Below, in pieces: positions 36,855-49,100 of a stretch of 64,000 nt of DNA. The stretch spans positions 455,394,310 to 455,458,309 of the forward strand of contig CM060912.1 of assembly GCA_030737875.1 (NCBI GenBank). The letters are read 5' to 3'. Under the pieces are notes generated by a model. It ran no database searches and was not told the origin of the DNA. It worked only from the letters and a program-made list of their open reading frames with translations. The position numbers were made by a program, and so were the translations under genes. How positions within the stretch are numbered: the stretch's first letter is position 1; each line of letters opens with the position of its first letter. The DNA is from Allium sativum. Lineage: Eukaryota; Streptophyta; Magnoliopsida; Asparagales; Amaryllidaceae.

Positions 36855-38732
36855 CCCACAAACACCGATCCTATATAACTAATAAATATATAGAATAGCT
36901 ACAAAAATATTTAAACGCATCCAAACAACCAACAAACAACATATATAAATTATTAAAAATAAATTTTTTATTTATAATAAAATTATAAACGGACCAGAGA
37001 GTTGCGTTTACTCACCGTGTCTTTTATTTTGTCGAATAACCCAATTAAAATTAAATCGAATAACATTCGATTTAAATTAAATTCCAACCTACTCTGATTG
37101 ACTCCAAATAAATTCTAGATTGTAAGATCTGCAACAACAATTCCAACTTACTTTGTTTAGTTAAGTTCTGATTTCGTATGAAGCAAATATACGCGTTATA
37201 AATTTATACTTAAATTAAATTAATTAAACATCATTAGCTTTACTAAATAAAAAATTAATTTACCTTGATACTCTTCTCCAAAGCGCATTTTCAGTTCCAT
37301 TAAACTCGAAAGCTATTAAAGCTCCATTATAAATTTTCACTATGTCTATAAACTGGATATGAAAATCTGACATTAACCTTTGCTAATACTCCATAATTAA
37401 ATCAATTCCCCTTTGTAGAGTTTATATCCATTCATATGGGTTCTCTTAGCATAACAACATAACTACTTGCAGTAGATCCACAGTTCCAAATTCAAGTCCA
37501 ATAATTAAATCTAAAATGAATAATTCTCTAGAGAATTTCGAATTAGGTTACCGCTGCTTAACTATTATGATTTTCGAATTATAGGGATGAGACCTGGTTT
37601 TAAAACTCAAATACAAGCTTTCTTCTTGGCAATTCGAATAATAGTAAAACGTTAGGTTTAAAACAACCACAATAGAACCTACCAAAACCCAGAAATTTCC
37701 GAATGAAATCAAGAAAGTGCTTCGATAAAATTGGTCTTCACTATCGAAATCTTGATATGTCCAATCGTTGCACCAGTGCGGCGTCACATTTTAACCGCCA
37801 TCGACCACATCACTATCATGAATCCCGGCTTTCTTAACCCTAAAGTTTAGTCAATTCGACGCCTTGCCCAGGAACTATCAATTGACTCCTCACGAAGTGG
37901 GATGAATTTAACAACGAACAGACTTTTGATTTTGAGATGTATCAGGAAGCGACCATTTTTGTTTGAGGATTTCAATTACTTTGCTTCTGAAGAAAATGAA
38001 GAGAAGGAAGTTACGGTTTATAAGTAAGAGGTGCGACCATACAATTTTAAAGGATTCTATTTCAATTCTATCTAAAAGGAATGAACGAAAAGAAATTATA
38101 AAGGAGATGGGTTCATTTAGACATTTAGTTGCTGAAAGAAAACAGAAAGAAGGGGAGAAAGTCGCGACATATATATAAGCGGAAAGGATACCAGAAGTAC
38201 ACGAGCAATGTAGTGTGAAGTACAATGAATTTTTAATACGATTTGATTTTTAATTTAATGCGATTTCATTTCATACTTATCCATTAAATTTCATAATAAT
38301 ATATTTTTTGGTTTCGAATTCTTTTTTTAACACAACAATTGACATTCCTTGGGTAATACCACTATTCTAAACACACTGGAACGGCTTCCGAAGCCTAATC
38401 CGATTGCATAGAGAAGATAACAATTTAAATAGATATAATATAAATTAAATTCAAAACACATAATTCCTTGATAATAATTTATTATTATAATCGTCTATAT
38501 TCAAATAGAATTCCGATTAATTATCTGAATTGTTTTTCTCCGTTTTAATTTTGAATTGAATTATTTCAGATGCTCGCATTACGATAATTATATATATTCG
38601 AAATAAATCGTATTTCGATTATTAAATCGATAAATCAATATAAAAATCGATTTATATTGTCAACTCAATATTTAAAACCATACTAAATATTCAAAATTTA
38701 ATCAACTAGAAAATCCAGGTCGTTACAGTGTC

Positions 38733-39771
38733 TGTTTGGAATTTTGAGGGAGAAATTCCTAAAGGGGGGAATGACCGCATTTTACAAATAGGTGGATCAA
38801 AATTTTTTATTCAATTCCCTGAGGGTTGGATCATTCTCATATTTTGAAAAGTTTTTATAGGGATATGAGACATGTCCATATTTTTTACTAATTTTATTTA
38901 TGACCATTTTGTCCCTATTAGTTTTGTACAGGGCATAACTTTTGACTGGGAATGAAACAGGTGCTGGGATCAATATCATTGGAAAGGAAATGATGTTTCC
39001 AATTCCGTAGAGTGGTAACACTAAAGATTTGGTTAAGAGGTTTGGGAGAAATCGTTGTTTTATTGCTGCATAACTTCTGTACAGGTTTGGCAAGTCAATA
39101 ATGGGCTGAAATGGTATGGCCCATTAGTGGCTGGTTAGAGGCTATAAATAGGGGGTAGAGGCATGGATAATAGTGTTCTTTCTTCGTTCTCTCATTTGGT
39201 TGAGCTCATGATCCTCCTTGCTCAGTCAAATACATCTTTTCTCTATTAAAATTTTAGATCTAAGCAAGAAGATTGAGGCCCCACACCAAGCAAAGTTAGA
39301 TCTACATCGAGTGAGGAAAGATCGCACCAAATTAAGAGGTATGATGATTCATCATCGCTGTCCGGATTTGAGATTAGTCGATTTCAAGTTATTCTGAAGA
39401 ATTGGTGAGTGATAAGCATCTCTCGTACGGATCCAATCGAGTCTATGGGTAGTTTGATCTTATTTTCATAATTTCAAGTTGTTTTCACCTAGATCTACAT
39501 CATGGTATGTATATTTCTATTTGAATCACCACAGGATCTAATTTAGCAACTTAAATCAGTAAATTTCGATGTTAATTCATGAGTAATTACAAGTTAAATC
39601 CATTTGTGTAATTCGTTTATTGTTTATCGTGATTTTGGTGAATTTTTCATGTTTGAAGGATGATTGATCATTGTATGGATCTTTGTTGATGGTTGAATTT
39701 GATTGAATAATAGAATTGAGTGTTTACGCGAGTTTTGGGTTGGATTGGAGATGGATCGGACGAGAAATAGT
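38733..39771 (+). mobile_element. Tekay 3' end: polypurine tract and LTR (truncated)
   Basis: Starts with the G-rich tract AAAGGGGGGAA at 38760-38770, then an LTR-like sequence from about 38771. It has the ATGACCATTTTGTCCCTA and GCATAACTTTTGA words also found in the LTR at 41001, a strong TATA box CTATAAATAG at 39143-39152, and a GGTGAGTGAT splice-donor-like site near 39404. The right side dissolves into the minisatellite, so the LTR is truncated. It continues 19949-20170 across the solo LTR. Confidence 0.6.
39143..39152 (+). promoter_or_regulatory. TATA box in the Tekay LTR
   Basis: CTATAAATAG, a consensus plant TATA box, about 60 bp before a CTCTCATTTGG leader. Confidence 0.5.
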
Positions 39772-40442
39772 ATGGATCGGAGCATGTTGATGGATCGGAA
39801 CATGTTGATGGACTAGAACATGTTGATGGATCGAGACATGTTGATGGAATGGAACATGTTGATGGACTAGAGCATGTTGATGGATTAGAACATGTCGATG
39901 GACTAGAACATGTTGATGGATCGGAACATGTTGATGGACTAAATCAAGTTGATGGATCGTAACATGTTGATGGATCGAAACATGTTGATGGAGATGGACT
40001 GGAGCATATTGATGGGCTGGAACATGTTGATGGACTGGAGCATATTGATGGATCAAAAAATGTTGATGGATCGGAATATGTTGATGCACTGGAACATGTA
40101 GATGGATCGGAGCATGTTGATGGACTGGAAAATATTGATGGATTGGAGCATGTTGATGGATCATAACATGTTGATGGACTGGAGCATGTCGATGGACCAG
40201 AGCATGTTCATGGATTGGAACATGTTGATGGGCTGGAACATGTTGATAGACTAGAGCATGTTGATGGATCAGAACATGTTGATGGACTGGAACATGTTGA
40301 TGGATCGGAACATGTTGATGGACTAGAGCATGTTGATGGATCAGAACATGTTAATGGATTGGAACATGTTGTTGGATTGAAGCATATTGATGGACCTGAA
40401 CATGTTGATGGACTGGAGTATGTTGATGGACTGGAACATGTG
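39772..40442 (+). repeat. 18 bp minisatellite, about 37 units
   Basis: The unit is GARCATGTTGATGGAYYR, often in alternating pairs ending 'ctg' or 'tcg'. Because 18 is a multiple of three, it stays open in several frames: plus EHVDGL/EHVDGS, minus HQHVPI-like. It runs from a Tekay LTR remnant straight into the integrase fragment, with a single irregular unit near 39990. Not called as a gene: no start context or homology, and both strands are equally open. Confidence 0.9.
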
Positions 40443-40842
40443 TGTTAGACTTTGGTGGTAACCGGGAAGAACATTTGTATTTGGCAGAGTTTACTAATAA
40501 TAATAGTCATCAATCCACCATAGGGATGGCTCCATTTGAAGCACTGTATGGCAGACATTGCCTATCTCCAGCTTGTTGGATGGATGAGGGGGAAAGGGTA
40601 CTGATTGGACCAGATCAAGTAAAAGAGGATTCAACAAAAATTGAATTGATAAGACATAGAATGAAGGTGGCACAGGAAAGGAAGAAAGCATATGCTGATA
40701 AAGGGAGAAGGCCAGTGGAGTTTTAAGTAGGAGATCATGTAATTCATAAAGTTTCCCCAATGAGAAAGGTATTAAGTTTTGAAAAAGCAGGTAGGCTATC
40801 ACCAAGATCTGTAGGTCCTTATGAAACTCTGGAAAGGATAGG
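40442..40842 (+). pseudogene. Tekay chromovirus integrase, C-terminal part of core
   Basis: The frame opens VLDFGGNREEHL and continues with AEFTNNNSHQSTIGMAPFEALYG, the conserved end of the Ty3/gypsy integrase core, then WMDEGERVLIGPD and, after one TAA at about 40724, VGDHVIHKVSPMRKV and GPYETLERIG. The N-terminal two thirds of integrase are missing, replaced by the minisatellite. The frame stops at ERIG and resumes in phase at 43508, so the 2.7 kb between is an insertion. Confidence 0.82.
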
Positions 40843-42019
40843 GATTTACTTTGCGATTTAGTTATTCCGCATGCTAGGATAGACTTGTTTCGCTTGTTTT
40901 GCATGTTTGATGGTTGTTTTATGATTGATAGGCATGCGGGACCCTTGTGTGTGTTTTGATTAGGGAATTTCGGGGGCGAAATTTCTTAAGGGGGGGAGAG
41001 TGTAACGACCCGTGTTCTACACATCATAGGATTGTAGAATATTTATTTCTTTCCCATGTGAAGTGGTATGGTCATGAAACTTAGGGAAACATTTATTAGA
41101 GTCATTTCCCTTGTTCATGATTTTTGTCGATTTTTAAATGACCATTTTGCCCCTAGTCAGTACTGTTTTGGCCATAACTTTTGATTGGAAAAGAATTATG
41201 ACCTGAAACCACTTCCATTGGCTTCAAATGATGGTTTACCTTTCCATAGAGTGGTCACATGTGGAAAACGGACTTACCGTTTGGGCTGTAGGGCTGAATT
41301 AAGTTTCAGAAGTAGAAAAACTGCATAATTGGGCTAAACCGGGTAGTTAGCAATTGGGCCCATAAGGGGATTTCGGGATTGGGGCTATATGAGGGCTGAT
41401 TAGGGTTGGAAAGCATCCTTTTAGTCATTTTTCCAGCCACCACTTCATTTCATAGAACCTTATTAATGGCCTCCAACCTCTAAATCACTCCAAACCACTC
41501 CAACTTGAAGAAAAAGAGATTAGCAAGATCAAATCAAAGAAGATCTTCACCTAATCAACCTTGGAGCTGCTGTTAGCATTGGTATTCGCATCAAATCAGA
41601 GAATTATTTCAGATCTTAGTTTGTTTTGTGGCTAAGGTGAGTGATTAGCTCGCTTTTTGCACTAATTATGGCTAAATTGGGGTGATTAGTGCTAATCAGC
41701 GTTTTTAAACGAAAATAAATTCTGAAAAATGTTTATAAATCCATAAATCATGTTTTAGACCTCTGATATGAGTTTGGGTTAATTTAGATAAGTTTTGCTA
41801 ATCATATGCTTAAACATGATTAAGAGGGATTAAGGGAAAACATGGGGTTTTGGCTATGTTTGATCCGTTTTATCATATCATATGGTTGTTTTGGTGTTTG
41901 AGGTCACTTGTATGTGTTGTTATGACACTTTGACATGGTTTATGATTGATTGCAATAGTTAGAATGGTCGAAAACGTCGTCGAGTGGCGTAAACAGTCAC
42001 TGGAAAAGTCAGTGCAGGA

Positions 42020-42480
42020 AATCGGATCGGATCGCCCCTACCCGACCCGAGGTGCAACTCGCGAACCGAACCGATCGTGATACCCGATCCGAATCGCTAG
42101 TCAATGGTGGCCATGAACTGATCTTCTCGTGCCCACGATCCACCCACCTCCTTCGACCCGAACCGCTCGCCTAAAGGACCCCACGAACCGACCCGAGGTG
42201 ATGATACCGATCCGAACAAGAAGGAGGAGGACGACCCGAACCACCATGAGTCAGAGCACCGAACCGATCCGCCACCTGAGGAGTTCCACGAACCGAACCG
42301 GCGAACATCACGAGCTGACTAAGGGCGAGGACCATGAAGACATGGTGGCACGATCCGACCCGAACTGAAGTGGGGGACCCGATCCAGATAGGGGAGCACG
42401 ATCCGAACCGAGCAAGGGTGATGACCACGAACTGAAGCAAAGTGAAGAAGGCCGATCCAATGGAGATCCATAACCCGAAA
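42020..42480 (+). repeat. degenerate CCGAACCGA/CCGATCCGA-rich block
   Basis: Short imperfect repeats around CCGAACCGA, ACCCGA and GATCCGA fill about 450 bp, GC-rich against an AT-rich LTR. The long open frames on both strands here follow from the composition. Confidence 0.55.
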
Positions 42481-43035
42481 TGCAAAGGTAGTTCAAGTGG
42501 AAGTTCGAGCTCAGGACCCAGACGGGAACCAATGAGTTCACTTCGTGATTGGGCTTTGCTGCGGGACGTGTGCTAAGGAGTTGTCGATGTCTATGACTTT
42601 GGATCACTAGGTGTTGGAGGTAGAGAGACAAACTCGGGCTTTGGATATGGTGCGACTAGGGAGCTACCTACCAATGGAGTGGGGTCATGGAAACGTTGGG
42701 CGTGATCCCATAGGTATGGCGTTGGTGGTAGTAGGAATGTGCATAGTCGTACAGAGTCGAGTTCTGTCGTTTGGGTAAAGTGCTCTAGTGATCGAAGAAG
42801 TGGATGTCGTATGCTTTACGCACAGAGTGAGAGATGCAAGGATGGTTGCTATGCTTGATTGTTTGACACACACATCCCCACCCCCGTATACGTATATTAT
42901 GTGTTTGTGACATCATAGAGTGTTGTACCGTGTAGTACTAACTCTTTGGTTGCAGGTCCAGGTTCAGGTATGACTTAGTATACCTGTTATTATTCTGTTT
43001 ATGCTTGCTACCACTCATACCAGACTGATGTCTGA

Positions 43036-43069
43036 CCCAGAGTTTTATGTTTCTTCTTATTACTCTGGG
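43036..43069 (+). other. U5 stem-loop (Tekay LTR)
   Basis: CCCAGAGT (43036-43043) pairs with ACTCTGGG (43062-43069), 8 bp; the 3' arm runs into GGGTGC as in the giant LTRs. Confidence 0.6.
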
Positions 43070-43507
43070 TGCTCACACGAGCAGACTAGAGACAGGGATA
43101 GCTGGTAGTGCGCTTGGTAGATGGGCTGAAGACGAGCAGGAGGCTCCACGTATGATATATAGTTATTCTCCCTGTGTCGTGATCGGTATCTACTTTGGGC
43201 ATTAGTAGCATACCTATTTTGCTTATCTTAGAGACAGTATTTTGAAGTTGTAATAAGCTGTATTTGATATTTCCGCTACTCTGATGATGTTAGTTCAAGT
43301 TTTCAGCTTATGCACTGTCTCATCTGTTTTATGTCAAGTATATGTTGGCTATTATATTTTATTCCATGCGTTGTGAGACATATTACAGGTTCTTTATTTG
43401 GTTCATCTTCTTTCTTTCTCTTCTTTGGCGACCGTCCCATGCCAATTGGACATATGTACAGCGCACACTTGGAGTAAACGTCGGTTGGTGCGGGGCGGGC
43501 CGTCACA

Positions 43508-43827
43508 GGTACATTGTCCTATAAGTTGAATTTTCTGGAGGAATTAAGAGGAATACACTATGTGTTTCATGTGTCCCAGCTTAGGTGGTGGGTGCATGAT
43601 AAAGAAACTATTCTAGATCACATACTCAAGTAAAAATCAAAGCAGGCTTGAGCTATGAAAAATAACCAGTAGGGATTGTTGCTAAGGAAGAAAAGAAGTT
43701 GAGAAATAAAAGCCTGGTTAAAGTGCAGTGGAGTTTGGATACCAATGATTGCACATGGGAAGCTGAAGATAAAATAAAATCAAAATATCTAGGATTATTT
43801 CTTGATAGGAGCAAAAATCTGAATTAA
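43508..43827 (+). pseudogene. Tekay integrase tail and chromodomain
   Basis: Continues the integrase from 40842: LSYKLNFLEEL, then IHYVFHVSQLR. After stops and a frameshift near 43630 it reads VGIVAKEEKKLRNKSL, VKVQWSLDTNDCTWEAED and KYLGLF, ending at 43827. The last part is the chromodomain that guides chromovirus integration to marked chromatin; the VKVQW and TWE words are its hallmarks. Two exon-like halves are thus split by the 2.7 kb insertion. Confidence 0.8.
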
Positions 43828-44031
43828 TTTTGGGTAAGTATTTTATTTCTGAATGCATATGTTTATTTTATATGTGCGCATCTTTGGTTGTTAATATTTG
43901 AAGGGAAAATAGTACTAGATACTTTTAGTACACCTAAAATAAAACTAAAATGGGAATAAATCAGCCTAAATTAGTAGATCCTGGTTTTAGAAAAGAAATT
44001 GTGGGATACAATTTCTAAAAGGAGGGGTGTA
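43828..44031 (+). other. Tekay 3' untranslated region and polypurine tract
   Basis: AT-rich, ending AAAAGGAGGGGTGTA at 44017-44031 directly before the LTR. Confidence 0.65.
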
Positions 44032-45240
44032 TGTGATGACCCTACGTTTTAGCCATATAAAAACTTTATGATTGCAAATTCTTTCTGCACAAAAATAATA
44101 AAAATAAAACTAGTGATAATTCTGAATGTCATAAAACCAGCGATTGGTGATCTGCAAATATAAATTAATGATAAAATTTTGAGAATAAAATATGTAGGCA
44201 TGCAATAGTTTATGGTTAAAATACATAGTATGAGTTTATATGACATTTACATTCCAAGTTTTTATAAAATGGCCGAGGGAAAATGATTTTTGAATTGCAT
44301 TCAGGGTTTTGTCACTATTATAATGTCAGCTTTATATTGTTACTAATAAGGGGATAAATCAAAGAGACCATTCAGAAATCACACCATTCAAATGATAGGC
44401 ATATTACCATTTATAGCCTATAGTCTAAATGTTGTAAGAATGGTACACTTGAGGGTTATTTGTATTGCAAATGTAGTCATACTGAATAAATAAATGTGAG
44501 GGATAATAATGGTATTTAGTATAAAATGAAACCCTAGGTGGATGTAGATTGTGAATAGCACATAAACAACCCTTAAGGAGGTTAATGCAACAACATTTTC
44601 TCAGAAAATATAACCTTGAATGAAGCCGTAGAGATTATTGAAGAAAACTGGAAAGTATAGAGTTAAGAGAAGGAAGAACTTTGGTGAGTACATCTCGCTA
44701 TTTACAAGGCATTAAGACCTATTTAGGCAACCTTTGTTAGTAATATGTTGATGTTTAATCACATAGTGTTATATGTTTTGTTTGTTTGAGTGAATTGAAT
44801 GATTATGCATGAATGTATGAGGCAATTATATGTGTTTATGGATCCGTGGGATTGATTTTTGTGTTTGTACTCTGATATTATGTGGGATTGATTTTTTTTT
44901 TTTTTTATGAGACTCGTGGTTTTTGTGACTTGGTATTTCATTCTGAAATGAAATTTGGCTTTTAAACCAATCAGTTATGTTTAATTTAAATGTTTCCACT
45001 GTACTTATATACATGTCTTATGAATCTTAGTTTCTGTGATTCGTTTCTTTTTTACCTACAACGCTCCACATTTTTCGATATAACCATATTTTGGGGAATG
45101 CTAAGGGGTGCATGATGCTTAAGTGGTAGTGGCGAAATTGAGTTATATGAATTGAAGATGAAGTGATTGATGATACTACATTATTTGCTCGGCTGTATTG
45201 TTTAAACAGCTTATGCATTCAACAATTGAGTTTTCGATCT
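44032..45240 (+). repeat. 3' LTR of the interrupted Tekay element (right end approximate)
   Basis: Begins TGTGATGACCC. A GGTGAGTACAT donor-like site lies near 44682, placed as in the LTRs at 38771 and 41001. The right border is not resolved: no terminal CA with a matching duplication was identified, so 45240 is an estimate from the change in character near the next segment. Confidence 0.5.
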
Positions 45241-46125
45241 TGCGATGGGCCGGTTCTTTGGTTTCAGTTTAGCGTCATCAGTCTTGTTCCAAAATAACGA
45301 TAGTTTGTGTCGTCTAGCGATAATCTCATCGGCCTCCCACAAATTACCAAGTGTCCACAAATCCGCCACTAGTTGTCGCTAATACAGCGACAGAAGCCAT
45401 CGCTACTGAGCTAGAGTTGAGTTTATTTATGGCATTTAACAGCGGCTAGCATGTATTTGGCAACAGTTGTCGATGGTTATTGTCATCACTAAAGCCAACT
45501 TATAAGTTCATGGTTAACACCATCGTTTAGGGTGGACATTTGTGATCAAGCAAATAACCTTAACAAAGATGAGTGCTTCTGTCTTATGTATTGTAGATGG
45601 TCAGTTTATTCTTTGAGCATTGAGCCTTAGGCACTAAACTTTTGCAGTGGGCTGAGCTTCCATTATCATTTAAAACTAAAAACCACATTACTGAACAAGT
45701 ATGCACATTGAGAATTTGTTAAACCCAGCATGAAACTATTAAAACTATAAAAACCAAAACGACCAATTCACCAACAATGGTCAAACCATTCAAATTAGCG
45801 AGCAACTACATCTTCCAGACTCCCACACTAGTATTTTCATTAATTAAATTAAGACATGCAACTCCATCCAAAAGAAAAAATTCGGCCTAGAGCGTTTTTG
45901 CCAATGACCCTATAGTTCGCATATCTTTAGCAATGTAATACATTAAAAAAAAAAAAAAAGTAACTAGATGATACTTGCCTTTTAAGTGTATTTTCAGCTC
46001 ATTCTTGCCTTACATTACAAACAAAAACCATGCAAAATCATACCTTCCATTACAAATAACGTGTACACAGAGAAAGGGAGAAAAAGATACTACAAAAATG
46101 ATGTAAACAGAGAACTTGATTGACA
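45241..46125. other. spacer between Tekay LTR and the plastid S10 gene
   Basis: 45340-45500 has GTCGCTA/AGCGAC words that recall the subterminal repeats of CACTA-type DNA transposons, but no terminal repeat was found. The rest includes a 15-17 nt A run near 45942 and the likely 3' untranslated region of the S10 gene up to 46125. No strong AATAAA signal is seen on the minus strand. Confidence 0.35.
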
Positions 46126-49100
46126 TTAAAGTTTGACCTCAACATCGACACCAGCAGGCAGGTCGAGCTGCATAAGAGAGTCAATTGTCTGTGCAGTCGG
46201 ATACAAAATATCAATGAGGCGCTGATGGGTTCTGATCTCAAAATGGAACCGTGCATCTTTGTGCACGTGAGGCGATTTGAGGACGCAGTAGACCCTTTTT
46301 TTGGTGGGAAGAGGAACTGGACCCATGGTCTTAGCATTTGTGTTCCTGGCAGCATCCATTATCTGCTTGCATGAGTCCTCTATTAATGGCACCCAGAATG
46401 ATCTCAGCTTTATTCTTATTTTCTGCTTCGGTGCTAACTGTTCATGTATGAATCACACAAATCCATTAAGTACTAACAAAGCAACAGAATTTAAAGCTCT
46501 CCCATTAATAAAATATTTTATTTTCAAAATTATATAATTTACCAAATTACGATTATTCTACGAAACTTCTCAGCCCGTTTTACATTCAACTATCCAATTT
46601 TAAAACAGTCTGCTAAAAGATTCTACCGTTATTTACAAATCTTCCAAAATTCTTTTTCAGACCTTATAGTCCACACATTCAAAATAATTATATAATCCAA
46701 ATTTTAAACTAACTGACCTAGGCAACTAATGTTATTAATAAATCCTAAAGGATGAAAGTTTCAATATGCGAACAACAGACATGTCAACAAATTGGTTAAA
46801 AAAAAATCATTAAGTTGCAAAAAAAATATGTGAATCAAATAACATAAATTATATATATTAATGAAAATAACAAATTTAATTTATAATTTATTTATTAAAT
46901 GAATTTATCATACATTGCACTACAGTATTCTATTATCATCAAATACTTATTTTTTACCATTAATACGAAATCCTTCCTAATTATCTTTTATTATTTTACA
47001 TTCAAGTCCACATAATCTTAGATTTTAAATTATTTAAATGAACATGGTTAACTAATATTAATTTATCCATCTAATAAATCCTAAAAATACAAGGATATCA
47101 ACATACATGATATTCATATATCGAGAAAAACAATAAAAATGTTTATTCTTTACTTAAATCACATAGCATAAAATATATACATAAGCAATAATAACTTTTT
47201 TAATTTGTAATTCATTTATCTTAAGAAAATGTACAAAACATAATTTCATTTAAACAAAACAAAGGATAAATTTATATTTTACTACATTACGATATGAACA
47301 TACACATATATTACACTGATAAAAATTAGATTATATAACAATATCACTTTCAGTGTGTTATCAAACCACACCCAACCCCAAATTCAACTAAATAATGTAT
47401 AACACTATTTTGTAGTTATCATGGTTGTAAACATGACTTTACTACAACAATAATGTTATCTACAATCTTCTTAATTAAAATTTGTACAATGCCCTTCTTA
47501 ATTTTCTCCAATCTTTTACATTCAACTCTTTATATTTAGTTAGTTATATTGATCTCAAATTAGTCAAATAAATTCAAATACTTAACGTTCGGTATTCCAT
47601 TTACAAATTCTTTGAAAAAGAAGACAATTCGGTATATACACAACAATCATATTAACAAAATCGTAAAGTTACTTAGTCGCTCATACATATAAAAAAATAC
47701 CATATAACATATTTTATTTGCATATACAACATCAGCAATATTAATGTATAATTTTTTTTAGTTAGGACATTAACTTTTACAGAGATATGCAATTAACGAG
47801 AATTGAATCTTCAACCTTATATCCAGGCGTCCCATTTCATTTAAGTTTATAATTAATATATCACGATAAATTAATTAAATATATTGCATTTTTAGTTTTT
47901 TTTTTTTTAAAGCAAAAACTAAAAAAACATTACCGAGTAAAACGTACAGGTTACTTACCAGTATATATCGAATCAATTGTATGAATAGTTTCAGTGGATC
48001 AATCAAAAGGAGCTAATGATACATATGAGTGGTTTCAAAAGGTGATTTCTCTCTATCAACATGTGATATTAAACATTTCATACATGTACAAACCGAATTT
48101 AGTAGAATTTTGGACATTAGTATAATATATTCCCTATTTAACTAGTATTTGGATTGCTGGTAGAACTAACGGCTAAAGTTATTAGATTGCTGATTGAATG
48201 TGTACAATCAAAGAGGAACCCTTGCTTTGGATTATACAAATGATTAAGGCAGAATTTGTGGATATACTCATAGACACAACCAAAATGATGCTCCCCTACT
48301 GCGATTTTCACTGTAGGACACAGTCTCATTGCAACAACAATTGTACAACGTTACTGTAGAATATCAGACAACTCTAATAAATATATAACGAATGCCTATT
48401 CTTGTTGAGGAAAAACATGTAGGAATGGTCTGTTGCAACATCCAAACACACAAAATTTGAGTTATATGGAAGAATTTTGCAACTTCTATTTCTATAACTG
48501 ATTAGACCCATGGCTCTTTCATGATCACTAAGCACAAACCATATCAATATAACAAGATATACTGGATTTTCATTTGAAACCCCTTCTTGTATCCAGGGAT
48601 ACAATTGTACAACTATCACGTTTCTTCACAGAAACCACTTAACAAATTCATAGTATCCATGATAAACATGATTCTAGAAACAAATAAAAAGTTAGCTAGG
48701 AATTTTTTTATGTACCTTTTCAGCATCAGTTCCAACAGAAAGAGTAGAAACCTCAGAGCCCTGCAATAAGAAATCTAGATAATTTTAACTTCACATTAAA
48801 AGGTGTCAACCAGAAATGAAGGCTTTTTTCTTCTTTATGTTTTCACCCGAAACTTATAAAGGTTAAAACTCACGGTAAAACGTTATGAAGACGGGTATTT
48901 TGTTGCCACTTGCCAGCATCTAGCATAATGTTGCTTCAACAGCTATACACTGAACGACTTAATCGCTAACGTTATTTCCCTTAAGAGTTACCAATGTATT
49001 ATAACAACAATCACAGGACTGTGTTTTGGCAATTTTGGATGACTCAAAATGGAAATTAACAAGAATGTCCGATGTTTAAAAAAAAAAAAAGCACAAGATT

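Larger units (their letters stand above)
33117..38727 (-). repeat. solo giant LTR, family 3, main (5') part
   Basis: On the minus strand it begins TGTAACGACCTGG at 38727. The block around 33540-33590 matches the family 1 sequence near 9255-9305 (GTTTCGTTCAG, CCCAGAACG), which shows that it is the same LTR type. It has a minus TATATATA near 38168-38177, an AT-dinucleotide run (36823-36852) and a short-stem hairpin at 36632-36649. It contains no coding gene; the longer open frames (105 codons or fewer) have no recognisable family. It joins 20171-20564 across the Tat element. Confidence 0.7.
40843..43507 (+). mobile_element. inserted Tekay fragment: 3' end plus 2.5 kb LTR
   Basis: Starts with a chromovirus 3' untranslated region (40843-40987), a polypurine tract at 40988-41000, then an LTR at 41001-43507 from TGTAACGACC to GCCGTCACA. 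It splits the integrase frame between 40842 and 43508. No clear 5 bp duplication is seen (GGTAC on the right, GGGAT on the left), so the left part was probably lost by deletion after insertion. Confidence 0.72.
41001..43507 (+). repeat. Tekay LTR, 2507 bp
   Basis: Has a TATATGAG box near 41385, a GGTGAGTGATTAGC donor-like site near 41636, a compositionally odd CCGAACCGA-rich block at about 42020-42480, the U5 stem-loop at 43036-43069 and a TTCCGCT box at 43271. Its U5 matches the giant-LTR families, which is the main evidence that these are related. Confidence 0.72.

Noticed and set aside
39724..40164. Long minus-strand open frame of His-rich repeats (146 codons) as a protein gene
   Set aside because: It is a by-product of the 18 bp minisatellite; the opposite strand is equally open and no start context or homology supports a protein.
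45340..45500. CACTA-type DNA transposon end
   Set aside because: GTCGCTA/AGCGAC words resemble subterminal repeats, but no terminal CACTA inverted repeat, target duplication or transposase was found.
46120..46374. Plus-strand open frame of 84 codons over the S10 gene
   Set aside because: It lies antisense to exon 3 of RPS10, whose homology is certain.
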